DNA of 20,555 nt from JAUZPB01 sp037140715 (GTDB taxonomy: Bacteria > Bacteroidota > Ignavibacteria > Ignavibacteriales > SURF-24). Shown one piece after another: positions 6,802-14,100 of the stretch (its first letter is position 1; each line of letters opens with the position of its first letter). The DNA is taken from positions 1-20,555 of the forward strand of contig JBAXDX010000051.1 of NCBI GenBank assembly GCA_037140715.1, in the 5' to 3' direction. Made by a program: the position numbers and the translations under genes. Under the pieces are notes generated by a model. The model was not told where the DNA came from. It was given only the letters and a program-made list of their open reading frames with translations, and made no database searches.

Positions 6802-8187
6802 TTACACCATCTGCATTAAGGTTTGTAATAATTCATCAGCCACTTTGATTAGTTTTGCCGATGCATCATAGGACCGCTGAAACTTAATTACATTTGTCAT
6901 CTCCTCGTCAATTGATACGCCTGAATATGAAGTTTTTTGGGCATTGAACTGATCTAAAACCAGTTTATTCGAGGCAGTATTTTGATCGCTTAACTGTTTT
7001 TCTGTTCCGATTCCCGTAACCATTGTTGAATAATAATCGCCTATCGTCTGCCCATTTATTGCCTTAGTATTTGCCAAAGTAGCAATATTGATAGCATTAG
7101 TACCATTTCCATTCTGATTACTGATTGAAACGGCTATCTTGTTTAGATCAGCTTGTTTGCCAGTTGAAGTATTGCCCACTATATTTTCATTTATCTGTAG
7201 TGTCCCATTGCTATAAGCAGAGAAAAAATCTACTCCATTTGGCATTGTTGCTACACTTGTAGCAGACATATCATAACCTTGCTTGTGAACCTGATTTACC
7301 TGCGTCATGATTGTAGAAGCAATCGTATCAAGACCTGTCTGATAACCCGTTATTGTATTTGAGTACATATCTGTGAGAGCAAATAATTCACCACCTTTTA
7401 ATGCCGGTCTGGATGTCCCTTCCATATTAGAAATAACTATCTTTCCATTTTCATTAACAGCCTTGAACTGGGTAGAACTAGAGCTGTCAACAGCAAATAC
7501 TCCCCCAATTGAAATATTTGCACTACCATTTTGATCATAATTAACCGAAATATTAGCTATTGTACTTAAAGAATCTATTGCTTTGTCCCGACTATCCATC
7601 AGAGTATTGGATGACTGATTTGATGCCTTTGCACTAGCAATCTGCTTATTTAAAGTCTGAACATTCTTAAGCGTTGTGTTCAATTCCTGAAGCTTCAAAT
7701 TAGTCTGGGAAAGCAAATCATCTTTAATTTGTGTTAATCCCTCGTAGGCACTTTGAATTTTTGTTGTCATCCTCTTCGAAGCTTCAACTACATTACTCCT
7801 CAATGACGTTGAATTTGGCGTTACAGCAAGTTGGTCCCAAGAATTAAAGAATTGAGTAATAAGACTTGACAAACCCTGATCAGATGGTTCTGAATAAAGA
7901 GCTTCAACTTGACCAAGCACTTCTGCTCTTTTACTGGCATCCGAGTATTTATCGTTATAGGAACGTATCTGTGTATCGAGCAAATTATTTTTTACCCGCT
8001 GAACATCTTCAATTTTAACACCCGTACCCCATTCGCTTCCATTTGTGATTTCCGAACCTAATATGACTTTTTGTCTTGCATAATCAGCATTATTTGAGTT
8101 GGCCACATTATTGGAGGTTACATTTAATGCCTGCTGGTAAACACCAAGACTCCTGCTTGCTATATTAAATACCCCGCTTAATCCCAT
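6802..8187 (-). CDS. flgK: Hook-filament junction protein FlgK (HAP1)
   Basis: FlgK is an exported junction protein between hook and FlgL. It has 461 residues, within the usual range. The rod/hook-type N-terminus reads GLSGVFNIASRSLGVYQQAL followed by SNNVANSNNADYARQ, and SLITQFFNSWDQLAVTP (about 107-123) is a FlgK signature. The C-terminus ends with SIDEEMTNVIKFQRSYDASA and a terminal helix, also typical. It lies directly after flgN, its chaperone, with 3 nt between stop and start, and just before flgL. The ribosome binding site is weak, so translation is probably coupled. Confidence 0.96.
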   Translation of the reverse strand: MGLSGVFNIASRSLGVYQQALNVTSNNVANSNNADYARQKVILGSEITNGSEWGTGVKIEDVQRVKNNLLDTQIRSYNDKYSDASKRAEVLGQVEALYSEPSDQGLSSLITQFFNSWDQLAVTPNSTSLRSNVVEASKRMTTKIQSAYEGLTQIKDDLLSQTNLKLQELNTTLKNVQTLNKQIASAKASNQSSNTLMDSRDKAIDSLSTIANISVNYDQNGSANISIGGVFAVDSSSSTQFKAVNENGKIVISNMEGTSRPALKGGELFALTDMYSNTITGYQTGLDTIASTIMTQVNQVHKQGYDMSATSVATMPNGVDFFSAYSNGTLQINENIVGNTSTGKQADLNKIAVSISNQNGNGTNAINIATLANTKAINGQTIGDYYSTMVTGIGTEKQLSDQNTASNKLVLDQFNAQKTSYSGVSIDEEMTNVIKFQRSYDASAKLIKVADELLQTLMQMV

Positions 8188-8190
8188 GGC

Positions 8191-8643
8191 TTATATTCTT
8201 CTATCTAAAATTGATCTTTTTGCGTTCATCAGCGAATTAACCGTCTCCCTGATAAAAGCTTTCGAGGTTTCAATTAAGTATTTGTTCTGCTGACTAATTT
8301 TTCCAATCTCAGGCAACAGCTCTTTTATTGCCTTTTCCTGAAATATTAGCTCCTTCAGGTATTCTCCGTTTATTCTGCCTTTAGCTGAGTTGACAAAATT
8401 TATAATCTTAACTGGATTATCAACAATTGAAAACTCTGCATTCAGTCCTTTTATTATACTCAGGCGAATTCTCTCGGTCTGTTGAATGGAACCAAGCATT
8501 CTTTCCTCTTTACGGGTAGATTGTTCGAGCAATTCATAGTTAAAATTAACAAGCGCGCGTTGCTTTTCCTGAAGTATCGCCTGGAATTTCTCCAAATTAT
8601 CTCTCTGTAGCTTCAAGTTCTCCAGTAAATCATTAGTTCCCAT
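8191..8643 (-). CDS. flgN: FlgN-like chaperone for FlgK/FlgL
   Basis: FlgN is a cytoplasmic export chaperone that binds the C-termini of FlgK and FlgL. The protein has 150 residues and is almost entirely helical and charged. It has Glu/Gln/Lys-rich heptad-like stretches at about 5-60 and 95-140, and no membrane segment or signal peptide. Assignment rests on size, predicted helicity, residual FlgN-family pattern and position between flgJ and flgK. Sequence identity within this family is low. There is no flgM between flgJ and this gene, although flgM is commonly found there. Confidence 0.82.
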   Translation of the reverse strand: MGTNDLLENLKLQRDNLEKFQAILQEKQRALVNFNYELLEQSTRKEERMLGSIQQTERIRLSIIKGLNAEFSIVDNPVKIINFVNSAKGRINGEYLKELIFQEKAIKELLPEIGKISQQNKYLIETSKAFIRETVNSLMNAKRSILDRRI

Positions 8644-8649
8644 GTCAAT

Positions 8650-9486
8650 TTATCCGTTTAGATGATTCAGATAACCCATTACACGAGTTATATAAGTTTT
8701 AGTTTCTTGAAATGGAGGAACACCTTTGTATTTTTCAACATTCCCAGGTCCTGCATTATAAGCCGCCAGAGCGAGCTTCAAATCCCCCTTATATTGTCGA
8801 AGCAAATCAGCTAAATATTTAGTTCCACCTTGTATATTTTCTTTTGGGTCCCATACATTTTTTACACCCATCGATCTTGCCGTTGAATCCATCAGCTGCA
8901 TTAACCCTTTTGCCTTGGAAACCGACTGAGCCTTTTCGTTTCCGGCTGATTCAGCCAGTATTACTGACTTAATTATATTGCTGTCAATACCATATTCTTT
9001 TGAGGCATTACTGATAATACCTTCATATTTATTCAGTCTGTTTATCGAACTTGTACTCGGAGAAACAGCTGGCTGAGTATTATCTGTTCTGATATCTACC
9101 GGGGTCTTAACGGGAGCCTTCGTTTCTTTCTTTACAGGTGCTGAATTACCTAACTTTTCTGACAATTTCATAGATTCTTCTACAGGCAAATCCTCCCCTG
9201 TAATCTTTTTGTATAATTCCTTTGCAATGCCAAGCGAGTTTTTCTTTGTCGCAAATGATGATAATTCGTTCTCAAACATAGACTCAAACACATCGCCACC
9301 GTAGCCGTCTTCGCCCATCATTCCGTTAGTATTCTTTGTCATACTTTTAAACATCATCGATGTAAGCAGACTTTCAAAGTCTCTCGAGGCTTTGGCAACT
9401 TTTACTTTCTGATCGGGAGTATATCTTTCTGGTATATCAGAGACCTTACTTATATGCTTACTTTCGTTTGTTATTTTTAAGTCCAT
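8650..9486 (-). CDS. flgJ: FlgJ rod-binding protein fused to an SLT lytic transglycosylase domain
   Basis: This protein caps rod assembly and opens the peptidoglycan for the rod. It has 278 residues in three parts. A FlgJ rod-binding domain (about 24-100) has VAKASRDFESLLTSMMFKSM and a Met/Gly-rich loop. A Pro/Lys/Thr-rich linker spans about 101-147. A C-terminal SLT domain of lytic transglycosylase family 1 (about 150-278) has the catalytic glutamate E179 in LAESAGN, then KGLMQLMDSTA and LALAAYNAGPGNV. E. coli FlgJ carries an unrelated glucosaminidase domain here. No signal peptide is visible, consistent with export through the flagellar apparatus. It sits between flgI and flgN. Confidence 0.93.
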   Translation of the reverse strand: MDLKITNESKHISKVSDIPERYTPDQKVKVAKASRDFESLLTSMMFKSMTKNTNGMMGEDGYGGDVFESMFENELSSFATKKNSLGIAKELYKKITGEDLPVEESMKLSEKLGNSAPVKKETKAPVKTPVDIRTDNTQPAVSPSTSSINRLNKYEGIISNASKEYGIDSNIIKSVILAESAGNEKAQSVSKAKGLMQLMDSTARSMGVKNVWDPKENIQGGTKYLADLLRQYKGDLKLALAAYNAGPGNVEKYKGVPPFQETKTYITRVMGYLNHLNG

Positions 9487-9496
9487 AATAAAACCA

Positions 9497-10591
9497 TTAC
9501 ATGATTATTAATTCAGCAACCAATGCACCAGCTTCTTTTAGTGCTTGGAATATCGCGATTATATCACGTGGAGCAACTTTAAGACTATTAAGAGCCGAGG
9601 CCACCTCTTGAACAGTCGAAGCACCACTAATAGCTATCGTTTTTGAAGAATCCTCTTCCTGTGTCGGAACCAGATTGTTAAATAGGACAGTCTGACCATT
9701 CGAAAATCCACTTGGCTGAGAAATAAGCGGATTCGAGCGGATATTTATATTCAGGTTTCCATGTGTAATTGAGGCCGCAAGTATCTTCACGTTACTTCCC
9801 GATACCACAGTACCTGTTCTCTCGTTTAATACAACCTTTGCAACTACATCACTCTGAACCTGAAGTCCCTCAAGCTCTGCAAGAAATGCTGTTAAATTTG
9901 ACTGTCTATCAATAGGAACTTTCACTACAATTTCAGAAGCATCAATGGCTATCGCAACATTAGTACCAACTTTAGTATTAATTGCTGTAGCCACATTATT
10001 ACATGTAGTAAAGTCAGGCTCTTTTAAAATTATGCTTATACTCTCTATTGAAAAATCAGTATTGTTAATAGAACGGTTTAATATTCCGCCTCCTGGTATA
10101 CGCCCGGCAAGCGCATGATTCTTAGCAATTCGTCCGCCTGAAGGAGTACTTATATCATAACCTCCAACTGACAAAGGTCCCTGAGCAAGTGCATAAACCT
10201 GTCCATCCGGACCTGATAAAGGTGTCAGAAGCAACACCCCACCCTGAAGACTTGAAGCATCACCCATAGAAGCTACGTTTACATCAAACTCAGCTTTTTC
10301 TTTAAGGTTTCCTTTCAACTTACTGGTAACCATTACAGCCGCCACGTTTCTTGTCTTAAGGTCTGTTTGAGGTACTGTTATACCAAATCTTTTAAGCATA
10401 CTTGAAATCGACTGCACGGTAAATAGCGAACGGTATGTATCCCCCGAACCTGCAAGGCCAACAACAAGTCCATAGCCAATGACCTGGTCAGAACCTGTAC
10501 CCTTAAAATAGGATATATCCTTTAATCTCTGTCCGAACAATGTCTGCGAAAAAAGGAAAAATGTTAAAATATATAAATATGTTTTTTTCAT
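9497..10591 (-). CDS. flgI: Flagellar P-ring protein FlgI
   Basis: FlgI is a periplasmic protein that polymerises around the rod in the peptidoglycan layer. It has 364 residues, normal for the family. A Sec signal peptide (about 1-20, ending near LFGQ) is followed by RLKDISYFKGTGSDQVIGYG, then GLAGSGDTYRSLFTVQS. GGSDNAT-type features are replaced by local variants, but PLSGPDGQVYALAQGPLSVGG and the C-terminal APRDIIAIFQALKEAGAL are clear. It is preceded by AGGA about 9 nt before the ATG. It is the only gene of the ring-junction block separated from its upstream neighbour by a long gap (286 nt), and a possible promoter lies just upstream. Confidence 0.97.
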   Translation of the reverse strand: MKKTYLYILTFFLFSQTLFGQRLKDISYFKGTGSDQVIGYGLVVGLAGSGDTYRSLFTVQSISSMLKRFGITVPQTDLKTRNVAAVMVTSKLKGNLKEKAEFDVNVASMGDASSLQGGVLLLTPLSGPDGQVYALAQGPLSVGGYDISTPSGGRIAKNHALAGRIPGGGILNRSINNTDFSIESISIILKEPDFTTCNNVATAINTKVGTNVAIAIDASEIVVKVPIDRQSNLTAFLAELEGLQVQSDVVAKVVLNERTGTVVSGSNVKILAASITHGNLNINIRSNPLISQPSGFSNGQTVLFNNLVPTQEEDSSKTIAISGASTVQEVASALNSLKVAPRDIIAIFQALKEAGALVAELIIM

Positions 10592-10613
10592 TTCACGGTG
10601 TCCTAAAAATGCG

Positions 10614-10643
10614 ATTATATTGCAATCATCGAAATTTCCCCAA
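10614..10643 (-). promoter_or_regulatory. Possible sigma-70-like promoter upstream of flgI
   Basis: On the minus strand, TTGGGG (10643-10638) and a perfect TATAAT (10619-10614) are separated by 18 nt. Transcription would start near 10607, giving a leader of about 15 nt with AGGA before the flgI start. It lies in the only long gap inside the main block. In AT-rich DNA such matches arise by chance, and the promoter consensus of this organism is unknown. Confidence 0.3.
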
Positions 10644-10865
10644 TAGATTCAATGCCTGAAGAAAAAAAAATGATTCTATATGTATATTATCATAGTTATT
10701 ATTTTTTGAAACTTCCCTCTTCGCAGAATGAGAGTATCTCAAATTGGCGCATGGCATATCATTCCCCAGTCTTTCGCTGACTTTAACGCAATAGCTTGTT
10801 CCAAATTCATATTTATCTATTTCGAAGTCAACTAATAGATTTAGAAGCCTGGACGTGAGGATAAA
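10629..10865 (-). pseudogene. Open frame without a start codon between flgH and flgI, possible gene remnant
   Basis: The 286-nt gap between flgH and flgI contains 79 minus-strand codons without a stop, bounded by TAG at 10868-10866 and TGA at 10628-10626. The encoded peptide has a balanced, protein-like composition with two Cys (for example EFGTSYCVKVSERLGNDMP). There is no ATG, GTG or TTG with a ribosome binding site near its beginning. The first ATG (in GNDMPCANL) would give 43 residues and has a GGGG about 8 nt upstream. I do not recognise the family. It may be the decayed end of an inserted gene, a small gene, or chance; an antisense frame in the same place is also open for about 36 codons. 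Confidence 0.25.
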
Positions 10866-10877
10866 CTACAAAATTTA

Positions 10878-11456
10878 TTAGAACACCCAGTGCAAAAATT
10901 TTGTGATCCAGCCTGGTTTCTGAGAATCACTAATCAGGCCAGTACCCTCAAAATTTATCTCGGCTTCTGAAATATTAGTGGAAAGTACTGAGTTATCAGC
11001 TAAAATATCAGAATTTCTCACAATTCCTTTAATCCTTATCAATTGCTCTTCGCCGTTTATGACGATTTTGCGACTACCGCTAACATGAAGATTGCCGTTA
11101 GCCAGAACTGAATCAACCGCGGCACTTATCTTTGTATTGATAAGTCCCGTCATTCTGGTCGCACCATTACCAGTAAAAGCATTACTCGAACCCACATTAA
11201 GCGAAGCGCTAGGAAGAGTGGTAACATTGAGCGTACCAGAACTATTAAGCCCGATATTGCTTGTTCTGCCCGAACTTGTAGTCGCATTATTTGAGGCCAC
11301 AGATGATTCTATAACAATAATAGTTACAGCATCGCCAAGTCGGGAAGCTTTCTGGTCAGAAAAAAGCGACTGATCAGCATTCATTCTCATATCCTGAGCA
11401 AACATGTTTACTAAAAATACAAGAAAAACAATGCCTGTTAATTTTATCTTATTCAT
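10878..11456 (-). CDS. flgH: Flagellar L-ring protein FlgH without lipobox
   Basis: FlgH forms the outer-membrane ring of the basal body. The family features SLFSDQKASRLGDAVTIIV and ESSVASNNATTSSGRTS (about 25-65) are present, as is the C-terminal region with VRNSDI, NISEAEINFEGTG and a final aromatic-rich tail. The protein is 192 residues, shorter than the roughly 230 of E. coli. FlgH is usually a lipoprotein, but the signal peptide here ends LVNMFAQD with no cysteine, so cleavage by signal peptidase I is expected. I place the start at ATG 11456, 4 nt after the flgA stop and 8 nt after GAAGAG, and not at the in-frame TTG 11471. Confidence 0.93.
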   Translation of the reverse strand: MNKIKLTGIVFLVFLVNMFAQDMRMNADQSLFSDQKASRLGDAVTIIVIESSVASNNATTSSGRTSNIGLNSSGTLNVTTLPSASLNVGSSNAFTGNGATRMTGLINTKISAAVDSVLANGNLHVSGSRKIVINGEEQLIRIKGIVRNSDILADNSVLSTNISEAEINFEGTGLISDSQKPGWITKFLHWVF

Positions 11457-11460
11457 AATA

Positions 11461-12141
11461 TTACTCTTCAATAATTACACTGTTAATATCAATTATCTTT
11501 GCCCTGAAAAGTTTCTTATCCTGAGTAAGTATTCTGATTAGGTCGCCTTGGTAACCATCTTGTCTTGCAGATGCTCCCATGGTAACAGTAACATTACCAG
11601 TAGAATAAAAAGCCGTCACCCTCATTCCACTCTTAATCAAAGGTAAGGGCTGAATTGCTTCCTTTGTAAGAATATCGCCTTCATTTATTCCGAATCTGGC
11701 TTTTGAACCCATCAACATTGAAGTATCATTTACTACATTACCTCTTAGCTGGGAAATATCAGCCTGTTTAAGTTGAAAATTATAATCCCTTAACAAGCCA
11801 CCAGTTCTGATATTTATTTTTGCTATGAGAACTGTTTTGTATAATTTTACCCTTACTGAAACCAGAGCCTGAGTAGATAGTCCGCCTGGCAGAGAAATTT
11901 TCACAGGAACGTATGCCATATTGCCAGTTAGTTTGAACTGGCGATCATAATCAATATTTATATTTTCATTCAGCTGGATTTTTGGAGCCGACACGATTTC
12001 AAAATCAACTTTTTCATACCCAACAAGCTGACCTTCAAGGTATTTTTCAACTTCCATTCTAAGTGGAACTGTCCCCTTTACTACGCCCGAAACAAAGAAC
12101 AGACAGAACCCTATGGATAATATTTGACTCAATATTTTCAT
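11461..12141 (-). CDS. flgA: Flagellar P-ring assembly chaperone FlgA
   Basis: FlgA is a periplasmic chaperone for FlgI polymerisation. It has 226 residues and begins with a Sec signal peptide (about 1-22; the Cys at position 13 lies inside the hydrophobic core and is not a lipobox). A SAF-type domain (about 103-165) has IAKINIRTGGLLRDYNFQLKQADI and INEGDILTKEAIQP. The C-terminal ChapFlgA domain (about 165-226) has VTVTMGASARQDGYQGDLIRIL and the closing strand AKIIDINSVII. The ribosome binding site CGGGAA lies about 5 nt before the ATG. The position between flgG and flgH is common in non-enteric bacteria. Confidence 0.95.
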   Translation of the reverse strand: MKILSQILSIGFCLFFVSGVVKGTVPLRMEVEKYLEGQLVGYEKVDFEIVSAPKIQLNENINIDYDRQFKLTGNMAYVPVKISLPGGLSTQALVSVRVKLYKTVLIAKINIRTGGLLRDYNFQLKQADISQLRGNVVNDTSMLMGSKARFGINEGDILTKEAIQPLPLIKSGMRVTAFYSTGNVTVTMGASARQDGYQGDLIRILTQDKKLFRAKIIDINSVIIEE

Positions 12142-12194
12142 CTATTCCCGATAATAATCTGATTATATAAAATTAAAAACTGAGAACTAAATAC

Positions 12195-12992
12195 TTATCT
12201 CTTAAGGTTATTAGTCATCGTCATCATATCCTCAACTGTTTTAACAGTCTTGGAGTTGATTTCATAAGCTCTCTGCGCGGTAATCATTGAAATCATTTCC
12301 TCAACTATATCTACGTTTGACGCTTCAATATAACCCTGATGAAGTTCGCCGAAACCGGCTGAACTCGGAGCACCGGTTACCGGCACGCCCGAAGCTGAAG
12401 TTTCAATATATAGATTATCACCAACAGGTGTAAGTCCGCCAGGGTTCATGAATTTAACGAGTTCAAGACTACCCACAACAGTCAGATTACCATTTAATTC
12501 CTTTACCTCGATACTCCCGTCTTTGCCGATTGAGATACTTGAAACATCATTATTTACTGTAATACCTGGTTCAAGCACATAACCGTTAGCCGTTACAAGC
12601 GTGCCGTTGGCTGACACTTTTATAGCACCATCGCGAGTATAAGCCATTGCGCCATCAGATTTTCTTACCTGTAAAAAGCCTTCGCCCTGGATAGCCACAT
12701 CAAGCTGATTGCCCGTAGCCTGAAGATCTCCCTGAAGGAATATCTTCTGAGTCGAGGCTGGCTGAACACCATTACCTACTTGTATCTTTACGTTCGTTTG
12801 TTCTTTCTGGGTCTGTTGCGAAGAGAACTGAGGATTGACAGATACCTCCTGATACATCATATCCTTGAATTCAGCCTTGTTTTTCTTGAAACCAGTTGTA
12901 TTAATATTGGCAATATTATTCGAAATGGTTTCAATATTTATCTGCTGTGCATACATACCCGAAGCAGCGGTTCTTAGTGCTCTTGTTGACAT
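12195..12992 (-). CDS. flgG: Distal rod protein FlgG
   Basis: FlgG forms the distal rod that crosses peptidoglycan and outer membrane. It has 265 residues, matching the family length. The N-terminus reads STRALRTAASGMYAQQINIE followed by SNNIANINTTGFKKNKAEF, the rod/hook signature. The middle has DVAIQGEGFLQV and AYTRDGAI, and the end has GYIEASNVDIVEEMISMITAQRAYE, which separates FlgG from FlgF. A strong AGAGGGAA ribosome binding site lies about 5 nt before the ATG. A 113-nt gap separates it from flgF; I found only weak, AT-rich inverted repeats there. Confidence 0.97.
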   Translation of the reverse strand: MSTRALRTAASGMYAQQINIETISNNIANINTTGFKKNKAEFKDMMYQEVSVNPQFSSQQTQKEQTNVKIQVGNGVQPASTQKIFLQGDLQATGNQLDVAIQGEGFLQVRKSDGAMAYTRDGAIKVSANGTLVTANGYVLEPGITVNNDVSSISIGKDGSIEVKELNGNLTVVGSLELVKFMNPGGLTPVGDNLYIETSASGVPVTGAPSSAGFGELHQGYIEASNVDIVEEMISMITAQRAYEINSKTVKTVEDMMTMTNNLKR

Positions 12993-13105
12993 ATATTCCC
13001 TCTTTTTTTATTTTCCTTTGAATTGATTTTCTTAATTCAGAATCGATTATGAAAGTACGCGCAAACATGGAAACTTCCCATATTACTGGCGGATATTCTT
13101 AATCA

Positions 13106-13813
13106 CTAAACCCTTCCTATCTCGTTTGCCTTTTCAAGCGAAGTGTCAAGAGAATTCATCATTTTTTGTCCTGTTTCATAATCTTTATTAATATCGATCA
13201 TCGAGTGCATTTCAGTAATAGCATTTGAATTTGACTCTTCGAGCCAGCCCTGCTGGATTTCAAATTCTTCAGTATTAGCATCATGGAACGATTCTTCGGT
13301 CGAATCAAAATTAAGTCCGCCTTTTCTTTCGAGCATAGACGGATCGTGAACTGTGCTTATCTGTAGTTCATCAACTACAGATGTGCCGACTTTTATTTCA
13401 CCTTTTTTCGAGATGCCAAGCAACTGGAGCTGATCGCTACTAAATTCACGAAGGTTTATCTCCCCTTTTTTACCAAGCACCTTATTACCCTGTTCATTAA
13501 CCAGATAACCTTCTTCAGATATCTTGAAGCGACCGTTCCTTGTATATTCTGTGCCATTCTTACCTTGAACAGCAAAAAATCCTTTTCCGTTAATTGCAAG
13601 ATCCAATTGGTTACTGGTCTGCAACAAATTGCCTTGGCTATAATCAGTCAGCTGTTTGATTGACTGGTTAGAATAACGTGCGACCAATTCTGCAAATGGA
13701 AGCTCACGCTTAAAGCCGGTTGTGCTGATGTTTGCAAGGTTATTCGATACAATTTCGATGTTCTTGAATTTTGATTCGAGTGTTCTTGAAATATAATAAA
13801 TCCCTTTTATCAT
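13106..13813 (-). CDS. flgF: Proximal rod protein FlgF
   Basis: FlgF is a rod subunit exported by the flagellar type III system. It has 235 residues. The N-terminal pattern SNNLANISTTGFKRELPFAE, the middle DLAINGKGFFAVQG and EYTRNGRFKI, and the C-terminal QGWLEESNSNAITEMHSMI are typical. Its length and N-terminus (IKGIYYISRTLESKF) fit FlgF better than FlgG. The start ATG overlaps the stop of the FlhB-C-like gene by 4 nt (ATGA). It is followed by flgG, the conserved order. Confidence 0.93.
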   Translation of the reverse strand: MIKGIYYISRTLESKFKNIEIVSNNLANISTTGFKRELPFAELVARYSNQSIKQLTDYSQGNLLQTSNQLDLAINGKGFFAVQGKNGTEYTRNGRFKISEEGYLVNEQGNKVLGKKGEINLREFSSDQLQLLGISKKGEIKVGTSVVDELQISTVHDPSMLERKGGLNFDSTEESFHDANTEEFEIQQGWLEESNSNAITEMHSMIDINKDYETGQKMMNSLDTSLEKANEIGRV

Positions 13814-14100
13814 ATATAACTCCTTTTTTTCTTTTTATTCACCTTGTAAACGTATGCCAGAAGTTCTGCAACCACATGGTAAAGTTTAGCCGGTATCTCA
13901 TCGCCGACTTCAAGTCTACAAAGCGACTCAAAAAGCAACGGATCTTCCTGAATTAAAATATTATTTTCAATGGCGATGTTGATTATTTTCTTTGCTAACT
14001 CGCCCTGACCTTTTGCAATTATCTTCGGCGCAGGTTCCTGGTCCACCTTATATCCGATAGCAACTGCACCCTTTACGTATTTGGACTTAAACTGTGACAT
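13810..14100 (-). CDS. Stand-alone FlhB C-terminal-like protein (FhlX/YlqH type)
   Basis: This 96-residue cytoplasmic protein resembles the C-terminal domain of the export switch FlhB. It has VKGAVAIGYK, then PAPKIIAKGQGELAKKII, and VGDEIPAKLYHVVAELLAYVYK at the end. It lacks the membrane part of FlhB and also the NPTH autocleavage motif, which would precede VKGAVA. Such proteins (YlqH in Bacillus, FhlX elsewhere) can partly replace cleaved FlhB-C in substrate switching. It directly follows the FliK-like gene, which fits a role in hook-length and export control. I chose ATG 14100 because the family similarity begins there; an in-frame ATG at 14115 would add five residues. Confidence 0.87.
   Translation of the reverse strand: MSQFKSKYVKGAVAIGYKVDQEPAPKIIAKGQGELAKKIINIAIENNILIQEDPLLFESLCRLEVGDEIPAKLYHVVAELLAYVYKVNKKKKRSYI

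Noticed and set aside
10652..10780. Plus-strand frame of 42 codons in the flgH-flgI gap
   Set aside because: It has an ATG but no ribosome binding site, no recognised family and an orientation against the whole cluster.
11456..11471. TTG 11471 as start of flgH
   Set aside because: ATG 11456 has a better spaced GAAGAG and avoids overlap with flgA.
13060..13105. Possible sigma-28 promoter upstream of flgG (GCCAGTAA)
   Set aside because: The -10-like match is partial and no -35 element stands at the right distance.
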